A DNA stretch of 9,727 nucleotides. It comes from Chloroflexota bacterium (GTDB taxonomy: Bacteria > Chloroflexota > Limnocylindria > Limnocylindrales > CSP1-4). The notes beneath the pieces were generated by a model. The model was not told where the DNA came from. It was given only the letters and a program-made list of their open reading frames with translations, and made no database searches. Location of the stretch: positions 1 to 9,727 of the forward strand of contig JAKAAV010000052.1 of the NCBI GenBank assembly GCA_021802185.1, written 5' to 3'. Both the position numbers and the translations under genes were made by a program. Numbering within the stretch: position 1 is the first letter of the stretch; each line of letters opens with the position of its first letter. Shown piece by piece: positions 1-6,530 of the stretch.

Positions 1-1018
1 AGCGGCCGTCCGCGCTCCAGTGGACGCGCACGTCGCCGCCGCCGAGCAGGTCGCTGCCCATGCTCGCGCCGACCATGAGGTCGGTCTGCCCGGTGAGGTC
101 CTCACCTTCCTGCTCCGGCGCCGCGACGAACCGCCAGACGTCCCGGCGCGCCGGACCGCGGCCCTGGTACCGGTGCCCGGTCGCCGCGATCCAGCGGCCG
201 TCTGGGCTCCATGCCGGGGACGAGAAATCGCGCCTGCCTCGACCCCCGGTCAGCCGCTCGACGTGGCGCGTCGCGACGTCCACCAGGAACAGCTCGGACT
301 GCCAGTCCAGGTCGCGGTCGCGGTGCCGCCGCGACTCGAACACGATCCGGCTCCCGTCGGGGCTCCAGTCGAACGCGCCGTCGTTGAAGGCGCCACCGGT
401 GAGCTTCGTTGCCTCGCCGGATGCCGCGTCGACGAGCCACAGGTGCGTGAAGCGATCGTGGGTGAACCCATCGCCGTTGTACTGGTACTGCAGCCGCTCG
501 ATGAACCGGTAGTCGGACTCCGGCGGCTCCCCAGGTTCGCGGCGGCGTCGCGGGCCCCGCCTCGAGCGCTCCGACGTGCTGAGCACGCACAGCCGTGTCC
601 CATCGGGGCTCCACGCGAGGTCCTCGACGTCGTGCGGCAGGCGGGTCAGCTGGCGCGCCTCGCCCCCGTCCAGCGGCAGGATCCAGACCTGCGTCCCCTC
701 TTCGCCGGGCTCGTCGTCGCCCGCGTCCACGTCGCCCCCGCCTCCGCGGGAAAGCACATGGCCGCGATCGGACAGGAACGCGAGGCGGGTTCCGTCGGGG
801 CTCCAGCGAGGGTGCGTGTCGTGCCTGGAGCCGAGCGTGAGCTGCCGTGCCGGCGAGGACGCGTCCGCGGGCGCGACCCAGATGGCCTCCCGGTAGTCGT
901 CCTTGCCCGGCCCGACCGCCTTGCTCGTGAACACCACGCGGCTCCCGTCGGGGGAGAGCCTCACCTCGGTCGGAATGCGCAGGTCGTACAGGTCGGACGG
1001 CAGAGGCGGTCGGGGCAT
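1..1018 (-). CDS. S9-family peptidase (prolyl oligopeptidase / acylaminoacyl-peptidase type), N-terminal part, truncated by window edge
   Basis: Translating the minus strand from the ATG at 1018 gives 339 open codons that leave the window without a stop. The product opens MPRPPLPSDLYDLRIP and carries regularly spaced TolB/WD40-like blade motifs: LSPDG at residues 21-25, then WSPDG-type motifs starting at W72, W136, W218, W270 and W334 (the last is WSADG). This is the beta-propeller that gates the active site in S9 peptidases, which usually have about 600-700 residues; the C-terminal alpha/beta-hydrolase domain with the catalytic Ser-Asp-His would lie beyond position 1, so activity cannot be judged. 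A Gly/Asp/Glu-rich loop sits near residues 95-112. No signal peptide is seen, so a cytoplasmic location is likely. The purine-rich AGAAGGA (minus strand, 1021-1027) precedes the ATG, but only 2 nt away, which is short; no other in-frame start fits. A stand-alone TolB-like propeller protein is the alternative. It is divergent from the DUF971 gene. Confidence 0.88.
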   Translation of the reverse strand, partial: MPRPPLPSDLYDLRIPTEVRLSPDGSRVVFTSKAVGPGKDDYREAIWVAPADASSPARQLTLGSRHDTHPRWSPDGTRLAFLSDRGHVLSRGGGGDVDAGDDEPGEEGTQVWILPLDGGEARQLTRLPHDVEDLAWSPDGTRLCVLSTSERSRRGPRRRREPGEPPESDYRFIERLQYQYNGDGFTHDRFTHLWLVDAASGEATKLTGGAFNDGAFDWSPDGSRIVFESRRHRDRDLDWQSELFLVDVATRHVERLTGGRGRRDFSSPAWSPDGRWIAATGHRYQGRGPARRDVWRFVAAPEQEGEDLTGQTDLMVGASMGSDLLGGGDVRVHWSADGR

Positions 1019-1130
1019 GGTCCTTCTCGTGCAGTGGCCGCTGGTCGGCGCGACTGGTCGGCGCGATCGGCACTCGGCGCCCGAGTCGTTCCGGCGCGGC
1101 AGGGGGTGTGCGGTCGCCGTGGCTGTGACG

Positions 1131-1136
1131 AGTCTA
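1131..1136 (-). promoter_or_regulatory. Possible -10 box for the S9 peptidase gene
   Basis: The minus strand reads TAGACT here, matching the TANNNT core of a sigma-70-type -10 box. It would give a leader of about 105 nt to the ATG at 1018. No TTGACA-like -35 is visible at the usual spacing, so this is a weak call. The 212-bp stretch 1019-1230 that holds it has no convincing gene and serves as the divergent promoter region between the peptidase and the DUF971 gene. Confidence 0.25.
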
Positions 1137-1218
1137 TCCGCTCTCTCCGCCGCGGGAGGCACCCACCGCCTCGGCGAGCGGCGCCGTCGGTCGTTACGGT
1201 CGAGCGAGCACGCGCGGC

Positions 1219-1224
1219 TACAAT
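1219..1224 (+). promoter_or_regulatory. -10 box (TACAAT) placed for a leaderless transcript of the DUF971 gene
   Basis: TACAAT matches the TATAAT consensus at five of six positions. It ends 6 nt before the A of the ATG at 1231, which is the distance at which transcription normally begins. No Shine-Dalgarno sequence is visible between box and ATG or just upstream. Together these suggest the mRNA starts at the start codon. A TTACGG at 1194-1199 is only a poor -35 candidate (19-nt spacer). Confidence 0.5.
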
Positions 1225-1230
1225 CGCGGC

Positions 1231-1635
1231 ATGTCCACGCACCCGGCCACGTCCACGCGCTACACCTCCGGCGGCGAGTACCTCACGCCGGTCCGCATCC
1301 ATGCCGACCGCGCCGCCGGGCGTCTCGAGATCACGTGGGCCGACGGGCACGAGACGACGTACGACACCGTGAGCCTCCGGTGGCTGTGTCCGTGCGCCTA
1401 CTGCCGGGGTGAGGCGGGGCAGCCCGGATGGCTCGACTCGTCGCCGACGCTGACGCCGGACCAGACCCGGCTCGTGGACGTCCAGCTCGTGGGTTCGTAC
1501 GCCATCGCCCCGACGTGGGGCGATGGGCACCACACGGGCTACTACACGTTCGAGCAGCTGCGGGCACACTGCCCGTGCGCGAAGGACGAGGCGCATCGGA
1601 GGGGCCGCGCCGCAGGAGAGGGAGAGACGCCATGA
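1231..1635 (+). CDS. DUF971 / GBBH-like N-terminal domain protein with zinc-type Cys cluster
   Basis: This 134-residue protein fits the DUF971 family (gamma-butyrobetaine hydroxylase-like N-terminal domain) along most of its length. It shows a beta-rich start (VRIHADRAAGRLEITWADGH), then LRWLCPCAYCRGE with Cys53, Cys55 and Cys58, a middle segment, and the closing WGDGHHTGYYTFEQLRAHC. The C-x-C-x-x-C spacing equals that of the zinc site in the N-terminal domain of human gamma-butyrobetaine hydroxylase, where a later His completes the site; His100, His101 or His113 could do so here, and Cys114/Cys116 add an extra CPC. Stand-alone DUF971 proteins are widespread and some lie near iron-sulfur or Mrp genes, but their role is unknown. 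No oxygenase domain follows, so catalysis is not expected. The ATG is chosen because of the TACAAT box 6 nt upstream and the lack of a ribosome site. Its stop overlaps the next gene's ATG (ATGA, 1632-1635), implying coupled translation. Confidence 0.88.
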   Translation: MSTHPATSTRYTSGGEYLTPVRIHADRAAGRLEITWADGHETTYDTVSLRWLCPCAYCRGEAGQPGWLDSSPTLTPDQTRLVDVQLVGSYAIAPTWGDGHHTGYYTFEQLRAHCPCAKDEAHRRGRAAGEGETP

Positions 1636-1976
1636 TCATCAGCACGACGAACTTCATCGCGGGATATCGCGTCGCCGAGACCAAGGGGCAGTGCTTCGGC
1701 GTCGTGGTGCGGAGCCGCGGGCTGGCCGGCAACGTGGCGGCCGGGCTGCGGTCGATCGTCGGCGGCGAGATCAAGGAGTACACGGAGCTCCTCGAGGACG
1801 CCCGCAAGCACGCGATCGACCGGATGGTCGGCAACGCGACCGCGATGGGGGCGAACGCGATCCTCTCGATGCGCTTCGACAGCTCGGAGATGGGCCAGAC
1901 GATGACCGAGATCGTGGCCTACGGGACCGCGGTCATCATCGAGCCCGGCCAGTCGGGCCACGACGAGGCGCGCTGA
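1632..1976 (+). CDS. YbjQ / UPF0145 family protein (heavy-metal-binding-domain type)
   Basis: This 114-residue protein has the full-length YbjQ/UPF0145 pattern: an N-terminal strand (MIISTTNFIAGYRV), a glycine-containing central segment with VVVRSRGLAGNVAAGLRSIV at about residues 25-44, the GGEIKEYTELLEDARKHA helix, and the ATAMGANAILSMRFDSS segment leading to a final strand (EIVAYGTAVII). Family members are about 100-115 residues and structures in the family form ring-shaped oligomers. The 'heavy-metal binding' label in databases has little experimental support. A single Cys (near residue 20) is present, so a Cys-based metal site is not evident. The start is well supported: GGGAGAG at 1620-1626 lies 5 nt before the ATG, and the ATG overlaps the stop of the DUF971 gene. 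Both are probably co-transcribed with the membrane-protein gene 15 nt downstream. A soluble cytoplasmic protein is expected. Confidence 0.9.
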   Translation: MIISTTNFIAGYRVAETKGQCFGVVVRSRGLAGNVAAGLRSIVGGEIKEYTELLEDARKHAIDRMVGNATAMGANAILSMRFDSSEMGQTMTEIVAYGTAVIIEPGQSGHDEAR

Positions 1977-1991
1977 GCCTTCGGGGGCGGC

Positions 1992-2420
1992 GTGGCGATG
2001 GGCAGCACCGGGCTCTCTCAGCTGCTCCGCGGAGCGCTGGGGATCGCGGGCGGGATCGGCTTCGTTCTCGCTCTGGCGGCTATCGGCGTGGGCGAGCCGG
2101 TCGGTGCCGCGTGGCTGCTCATCGTCAGCGCCGTCCTGATCCTCGTGGCGCTCTACGAGCAGGGGCGGTACCGCGATCGCGCGGAGGACGGGGGGTCCGC
2201 TCCGGCGGGCGGCGTGTCCGTCCCGGGCCAGCCGGTCACGCCTGGGTGGGGCGTCGGACCGGCGGCAGGCTCCAGCGGGGCCACCCTCGGGGGCGTGAAC
2301 CGGAGCCCCGCAGGTTTGGAGCGGACGGACGAGGTGTTCGCCGATCCGACCACGGGCACCCGCCTCCGGGTGTGGTTCGACCCGAGGACCGGCGAGCGCC
2401 GGTACGTGCCCGAGCCATGA
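1992..2420 (+). CDS. Hypothetical two-helix membrane protein with charged C-terminal motif
   Basis: I do not recognise a named family. The 142-codon frame shows two hydrophobic helices close together, about residues 14-33 (ALGIAGGIGFVLALAAIGVG) and 37-54 (VGAAWLLIVSAVLILVAL). A positively charged turn follows (YEQGRYRDR), then a Gly/Pro/Ser-rich linker (about 67-110) and a conserved-looking tail containing FADPTTGTRLRVWFDPRTGE, ending in RRYVPEP. A short inner-membrane protein with both termini on one side is likely, with the tail as a small folded or binding segment. The start is uncertain: GTG at 1992 (GGGGG at 1983-1987, 4 nt away) or ATG at 1998, two codons later. It begins 15 nt after the YbjQ gene, so it probably shares that operon. 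GC-rich third positions and the helix pattern support real coding. Confidence 0.7.
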   Translation: MAMGSTGLSQLLRGALGIAGGIGFVLALAAIGVGEPVGAAWLLIVSAVLILVALYEQGRYRDRAEDGGSAPAGGVSVPGQPVTPGWGVGPAAGSSGATLGGVNRSPAGLERTDEVFADPTTGTRLRVWFDPRTGERRYVPEP

Positions 2421-2624
2421 AGCGGTGTCCGCGAGCGACGCGAGGCGCCGCGGCGAGTCGAGCTCGGTCGACGCTGTGAGCCCCTGATGGCCGCCGTTCA
2501 GCCGAACCGCGGGACGGCGCCCGCGACAGGCGCTGCCCGCGCCGACTCCGATGCGACCGGCTCTCCTGCGAACGCCGTGCGCGCGGCCGCGGCTGTCCCC
2601 GCCACACGGGCGCCTGGAGCAAGC
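2421..2624 (+). other. Gap before ppk1, or a low-complexity N-terminal extension of PPK1
   Basis: This stretch separates the membrane-protein gene from the preferred ppk1 start. From the ATG at 2487 it is open in the ppk1 frame, but the 46 residues encoded are almost all Ala, Thr, Pro, Gly, Ser and Arg. Eleven of those 46 codons end in A or T, far more than in the ppk1 core, and no ribosome site precedes the ATG at 2487. I therefore favour it being mostly leader. No clear -10/-35 pair was seen in it. Confidence 0.45.
2616..2619 (+). promoter_or_regulatory. Ribosome binding site (GGAG) favouring the GTG start of ppk1 at 2625
   Basis: GGAG, preceded by T, lies 5 nt before the in-frame GTG at 2625. 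Neither of the other two in-frame candidates, ATG 2487 and ATG 2733, has a comparable sequence at a usable distance; before ATG 2733 the nearest AGGGA is 16 nt away. Confidence 0.5.
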
Positions 2625-4781
2625 GTGACGGGCACGTCCGCGGGTCCGACCGGCCTGGCGGCCCCCGGCGCGTCGACCGTCGCTCCCGCGGCGGCGGGAC
2701 GCGCCGGGCGCAGGGAACGCCATGCGCCGTCGATGCCGTACACGAACCGGGAGCTGAGCTGGCTCGACTTCAACGCGCGCGTCCTCCACGAGGCACTCGA
2801 CGAGCGCAACCCCCTGCTCGAGCGCGCGCGATTCCTGGCCATCTTCTCGAGCAACCTCGACGAGTTCTTCCAGGTCCGGGTCGCCGGCGTCAAGCAGCAG
2901 ATGGCCGCGGGCGGGGCGCAGCGGACCCCCGATGGCCTCAGCCCCGCCGAGACCCTCCGCGCGATCCGGTCCAAGGTCCTGCCGATGGTGGCATCGCAGT
3001 CCCAGACCTGGGCGCAGGTCCGGCGCGAGCTCGTCGGGCACGGCATCCGGATCGTCAGCTGGTCGGAGCGGCCCGAACGGCACCTCGAGCTCCGCCAGCG
3101 GTTCATCGACGAGATCTTCCCGGTCCTGACGCCGCTCGCGGTCGACCCCGGCCACCCGTTCCCCTACATCAGCAACCTGTCCCTGTCGCTGGCGGTCACG
3201 GTCCGCAACCCGGAGACCGGCGAGCGCGGGTTCGCGCGGATCAAGGTCCCGCCGGTCCTCCCGCGGCTGGTCGAGGTCGGCGTGCGGACCTACATGCTCC
3301 TCGAGCAGGTCATCGCGGCCAACCTGGACGTGCTGTTTCCCGGCATGGACATCCTCGAGCATCACCTGTTCCGCGTGACGCGCAACGCCGACCTGGCGAT
3401 CGAGGAGGACGAGGCCGACGACCTGCTGCTGGCGATCCAGGAGGAGTTGCGTCGGCGGCGCTTCGGGGATGTCGTCCGCCTGGAGGTCGAGCGCTCGATG
3501 CCGGCCGAGACGCGGGCGATCCTCGAGCGCGGACTCCAGTGCTCGCCGGAGGACGTGTACGAGATCGCCGGGACCCTCGACCTGACGGCGGTGTTCGAGC
3601 TGGCCGACCTCGACGTCCCGAGCCTCCAGCTGCCGGCGTGGACGCCGGTCACACCGCCCCGCCTCGTGCCGCCGGACCCGGGCGAGCCCGTGGACGTCTT
3701 CGCCGCGATCCGCGACGGCGACATCCTCGTGCATCACCCGTACGAGTCGTTCTCGAGGTCGGTGCAGCGCTTCGTCGAGCAGGCCGCCGACGACCCTGAC
3801 GTGCTTGCGATCAAGCAGACGCTGTACCGGACCAGCGGCGACTCGCCGATCGTCCAGACACTCATCCGCGCGGCGGAGCGCGGCAAGCAGGTCGTGGTGC
3901 TCGTCGAGATCAAGGCGCGCTTCGACGAGGAGGCGAACATCGGCTGGGCCCGCGCGCTGGAGCGTGCCGGGGCGCACGTCGTGTACGGCCTCGTCGGGCT
4001 CAAGACGCATTCGAAGACGATGCTGGTCGTGCGGCGCGAGGGGCGCGGGCTGCGCCGGTACGTCCACGTCGGGACCGGCAACTACAACACGAAGACGGCC
4101 CGCATCTACGTCGACATCGGCCTGCTCAGCTGCCGGTCCGAGCTCGGCGCGGATGTCACGGACCTGTTCAACTTCCTGACCGGCCTCTCCCGCCAGCGCG
4201 CGTTCCGGCGGCTGCTCGTCGCCCCGTTCGGGCTTCGCGAGGGGATCGTCGCCCGCATCGACCGCGAGATCGAACGCCAGCAGACCGCCGGCGACGGCCG
4301 CATCGTGCTCAAGCTCAACGCCATCGTCGACCCGACGATCATCCGGGCCCTCTACCGGGCCAGCCAGGCGGGCGTCGAGATCGACCTGGTCGTCCGCGGG
4401 ATCTGCTCGCTGCGCCCCGGGCTCGCGGGCGTGAGCGAGACGATCCGCGTGCGCTCGATCGTCGGGCGGTTCCTCGAGCACTCACGGATCTTCTACTTCC
4501 GGAACGGAGGCGACGAGGAGTTCCTCATCGGCTCGGCCGACATGATGGAGCGTAATCTCGACCGCCGCGTGGAGGCGGTCGCGCCGGTCGACGAACCGGC
4601 GCTCCGCGAGCGGCTGCGTGAGATCCTCGACGTCATGCTGCGCGACGACCGGCGGGCGTGGGAGCTCGGGGACGACGGGCTGTGGCGGCGGCTCGAGACG
4701 ACGTCGGGCCAGGCGCCCGGGGTCGACACGTTCGAAACGATGATGGCGCGGGCGCTCGAGATGTCGGCGGGGGCGTCGTGA
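2625..4781 (+). CDS. ppk1: Polyphosphate kinase 1 (RNA degradosome polyphosphate kinase family)
   Basis: PPK1 reversibly moves the gamma-phosphate of ATP onto polyphosphate, at the inner membrane face or granules, through phosphohistidine intermediates. Numbered from GTG 2625 (718 residues), the N domain opens at residue 37 with MPYTNRELSWLDFNARVLHE, then FLAIFSSNLDEFFQVRVAG, the family hallmark. The catalytic half shows LAIKQTLYRTSGDSPIVQTL, KARFDEEANIGWARALE, LKTHSKTMLVVRREG with the autophosphorylated His at 462, GTGNYNTKTARIY, LVRGICSLRPG, and VGRFLEHSRIFYFRNGGDEE with the second conserved His at 619. The 157-residue distance between the two His equals that of H435 and H592 in E. coli PPK. 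SADMMERNLDRRVEA near the C-terminus is also typical. The core is about 682 residues, close to E. coli's 688. The start is uncertain: ATG 2487 would add 46 low-complexity residues and ATG 2733 would remove 36. The stop overlaps the GTG of the CYTH-CHAD gene (GTGA), implying coupling. Confidence 0.96.
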   Translation: MTGTSAGPTGLAAPGASTVAPAAAGRAGRRERHAPSMPYTNRELSWLDFNARVLHEALDERNPLLERARFLAIFSSNLDEFFQVRVAGVKQQMAAGGAQRTPDGLSPAETLRAIRSKVLPMVASQSQTWAQVRRELVGHGIRIVSWSERPERHLELRQRFIDEIFPVLTPLAVDPGHPFPYISNLSLSLAVTVRNPETGERGFARIKVPPVLPRLVEVGVRTYMLLEQVIAANLDVLFPGMDILEHHLFRVTRNADLAIEEDEADDLLLAIQEELRRRRFGDVVRLEVERSMPAETRAILERGLQCSPEDVYEIAGTLDLTAVFELADLDVPSLQLPAWTPVTPPRLVPPDPGEPVDVFAAIRDGDILVHHPYESFSRSVQRFVEQAADDPDVLAIKQTLYRTSGDSPIVQTLIRAAERGKQVVVLVEIKARFDEEANIGWARALERAGAHVVYGLVGLKTHSKTMLVVRREGRGLRRYVHVGTGNYNTKTARIYVDIGLLSCRSELGADVTDLFNFLTGLSRQRAFRRLLVAPFGLREGIVARIDREIERQQTAGDGRIVLKLNAIVDPTIIRALYRASQAGVEIDLVVRGICSLRPGLAGVSETIRVRSIVGRFLEHSRIFYFRNGGDEEFLIGSADMMERNLDRRVEAVAPVDEPALRERLREILDVMLRDDRRAWELGDDGLWRRLETTSGQAPGVDTFETMMARALEMSAGAS

Positions 4782-6451
4782 CGGGATCGACGGGCGACGG
4801 CGCGGGCACGGGCCCAGCCGACTTCGACGCCGTGCACCGCGACCCGGGGATGGAGGTCGAGCTGAAGTACGACGTCATCGACCGCCCACGGCTCGAGGCG
4901 TTCCTCGCCACGCCCGGCATCGGCGGGCTCGCGGGCGGCGAGTGGCGAGACGTGCCGGTCGACGACCGGTACGTGGACACGACCGGCCGCGCGGTCGAGG
5001 GCCAGGGGTACGCGGCGCGAATTCGCGAGCGGCACGGCGTCCGGCTGCTTGGGCTCAAGTCGCTGACACCCGCCCAGGGACCGCTGCACCGCCGGGAGGA
5101 GATCGAGGGGCCGGCGGGCGAGGGGCTCGATCCCGTGGCGTGGCCGGCGAGCGCGGCGCGCGACCGGCTCCTCGGGGCGATCGACGGCGAGCCGCTGCGC
5201 GAGCTCTTCCGGATCCGGCAGCGCCGCCGCGTGCGCAGCGTCGGCGGTCCGGACGGGTCGGCGGAGATCAGCCTGGACGACGTCGAGGTCCTGCGGGACG
5301 GGGCGAGGCTGGCGGCGTTCGCGGTGCTCGAGGTCGAGCTGCAGGCCGGCGACGTGGCCGTCCTCGAGCGCCTGGCCGGCGCGATCGAGGGCACCGGTGC
5401 CGTGCGGCCGTCGTCGCTGTCGAAGTTCGAGGCCGCCCGCGAGCTCGTGGACGACGCCGGCGCGGACGCCACGTCCGCCGCGCCTCCCCTGCCGGCCTCG
5501 CCCGCCCCCGTCCTCGGGACCGCGCGGGCGCCGGGCGTCACGGCCGACGACCTCTTCGCCGAGGCCGGGCGCAGGATCCTGCGGTTCCAGCTCGCCCGGC
5601 TCCTCGCAGCTGAACAGGGCACTCGAACGGGCACCAGTGCGTCCGACCTCCACAAGATGCGCGTGGCGACGCGCCGGATGCGCGCCGCGTGGCGGACGTT
5701 CGGGGACGCCTACCGGCCCTCCCGCGTCCGAGGCTGCGTCCGGGCGCTGCGGACGCTCGGCCGGCACCTCGGGATGGTCCGGGACCTCGACGTGCTGCTC
5801 GCCAACCTGGCCGACCACGGGGCGGCGCTCGACCCTGCCGAGCGCGACGCCCTCGCGCCGCTCGAGCGCGCCTGGCGGGCCGAGCGCGAGACGGCCCGCG
5901 CCGCGCTGACGAGATACCTGGAGTCGGCGGCGTACCGGCGCTTCACCGAGGACCAGCTCGCGTTCGTCGAGACGCCGGGGCAGGACGCGCGGCCGGCGGG
6001 GCCCACGGACCCGCGCAGGATCCGCGAGATGGTCCCGAGCCGCCTGTGGGCCGCGTACGGCGCGGCGCGGGCGTACGACGGCGTGCTGCGCTGGGCCGAC
6101 CTCGCGACGCTGCACCGGCTTCGGATCGCGGTGAAGCGCCTCCGCGACGCGACCGACTCCGTGCGCGAGGCGCTCGGGCCCGACGTCGAACCGCTGCTCG
6201 AACGCCTGGTGGCGGTCCAGGACCACCTCGGCGCGCTCCACGATGCCGACGTCGCGGCCGCGCTCACGCGGACCTTCCTCGTCGAGCACGCAGCGACGCT
6301 CTCGACCGAATCCGTGAACGCCGTCGGGGGCTACCTGGCCGAGCGCGAGCGGGAGGTGGCGCGGCTGCGGAGGACGGTCGGGCCGGCGTGGCGCCGCGTG
6401 ACGGGCGTCGAGTTCCGGCGCGCGCTCGGGCGCGCCGTGGCGCGGCTGTAG
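4778..6451 (+). CDS. CYTH-CHAD domain protein (triphosphate tunnel domain fused to polyphosphate-binding domain)
   Basis: The 557-residue protein joins two domains. The N-terminal CYTH domain (about 25-220) has the ExExK signature MEVELK (E26, E28, K30), YVDTTG (65-70), an RxR pair in RIRER (R81, R83), LGLKS (K94), an Arg-rich strand FRIRQRRRVR, LEVEL (E185, E187) and SK (215-216). These are the charged residues that line the tunnel and bind triphosphate and metal in thiamine-triphosphatase/CyaB-like enzymes, so hydrolysis of inorganic triphosphate or a similar substrate is plausible. The C-terminal CHAD domain (about 253-555) has two helical-repeat motifs, HKMRVATRRMRAAWRTF from His292 and HRLRIAVKRLRDATDSV from His446; CHAD domains bind polyphosphate and can direct proteins to granules. 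GTG 4778 is chosen for its GTGA overlap with ppk1 and GGGGG 4 nt upstream; ATG 4850, right at the ExExK motif, is an alternative. The pairing with ppk1 supports a polyphosphate role. Confidence 0.92.
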   Translation: MTGSTGDGAGTGPADFDAVHRDPGMEVELKYDVIDRPRLEAFLATPGIGGLAGGEWRDVPVDDRYVDTTGRAVEGQGYAARIRERHGVRLLGLKSLTPAQGPLHRREEIEGPAGEGLDPVAWPASAARDRLLGAIDGEPLRELFRIRQRRRVRSVGGPDGSAEISLDDVEVLRDGARLAAFAVLEVELQAGDVAVLERLAGAIEGTGAVRPSSLSKFEAARELVDDAGADATSAAPPLPASPAPVLGTARAPGVTADDLFAEAGRRILRFQLARLLAAEQGTRTGTSASDLHKMRVATRRMRAAWRTFGDAYRPSRVRGCVRALRTLGRHLGMVRDLDVLLANLADHGAALDPAERDALAPLERAWRAERETARAALTRYLESAAYRRFTEDQLAFVETPGQDARPAGPTDPRRIREMVPSRLWAAYGAARAYDGVLRWADLATLHRLRIAVKRLRDATDSVREALGPDVEPLLERLVAVQDHLGALHDADVAAALTRTFLVEHAATLSTESVNAVGGYLAEREREVARLRRTVGPAWRRVTGVEFRRALGRAVARL

Positions 6452-6476
6452 CGGCGGAGTGTCGCCCGAGGACGGC

Positions 6477-6491
6477 GGCGCCGGCGGCGCC
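6477..6491 (+). repeat. Duplicated GGCGCC palindrome (possible small hairpin) between CYTH-CHAD and SixA-like genes
   Basis: GGCGCC occurs twice with GGC between. Because each copy is its own reverse complement, the pair can fold as a 6-bp stem with a 3-nt loop in RNA. It sits in the 79-nt gap 6452-6530, 26 nt before the ribosome site of the next gene. No U-run follows, so it is not a standard terminator; it could equally be chance in GC-rich DNA. Confidence 0.3.
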
Positions 6492-6516
6492 AGTGGCGAG
6501 CGGAAACGGATCCGGC

Positions 6517-6524
6517 GGAAGGAG
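6517..6524 (+). promoter_or_regulatory. Strong ribosome binding site (GGAAGGAG) fixing the start of the SixA-like gene
   Basis: GGAAGGAG is separated from the ATG at 6531 by 6 nt, an ideal spacing. It decides for ATG 6531 over the in-frame GTG at 6459, which would add 24 residues rich in Gly, Arg and Glu that do not resemble the family. Confidence 0.75.
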
Positions 6525-6530
6525 CGCGAC

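Noticed and set aside
102..1073. Other open frames on both strands over the left-edge peptidase, including a 450-codon plus-strand frame and a 323-codon minus-strand frame
   Set aside because: The correct minus-strand frame is the one that keeps repeated WSPDG propeller motifs and runs off the edge; the others give Arg/Pro-rich nonsense.
1019..1230. Possible tRNA, small RNA or riboswitch in the divergent region
   Set aside because: No cloverleaf, no conserved riboswitch core and no terminator-like stem with a T-run was found; promoter function explains the gap.
1542..4481. Very long minus-strand open frame (about 979 codons) opposite the YbjQ, membrane-protein and ppk1 genes
   Set aside because: The plus strand carries recognisable families with correct motifs. 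The antisense frame is a by-product of GC-ending codons, and its product is low-complexity Arg/Asp/Ala/Leu-rich sequence with no recognisable motif.
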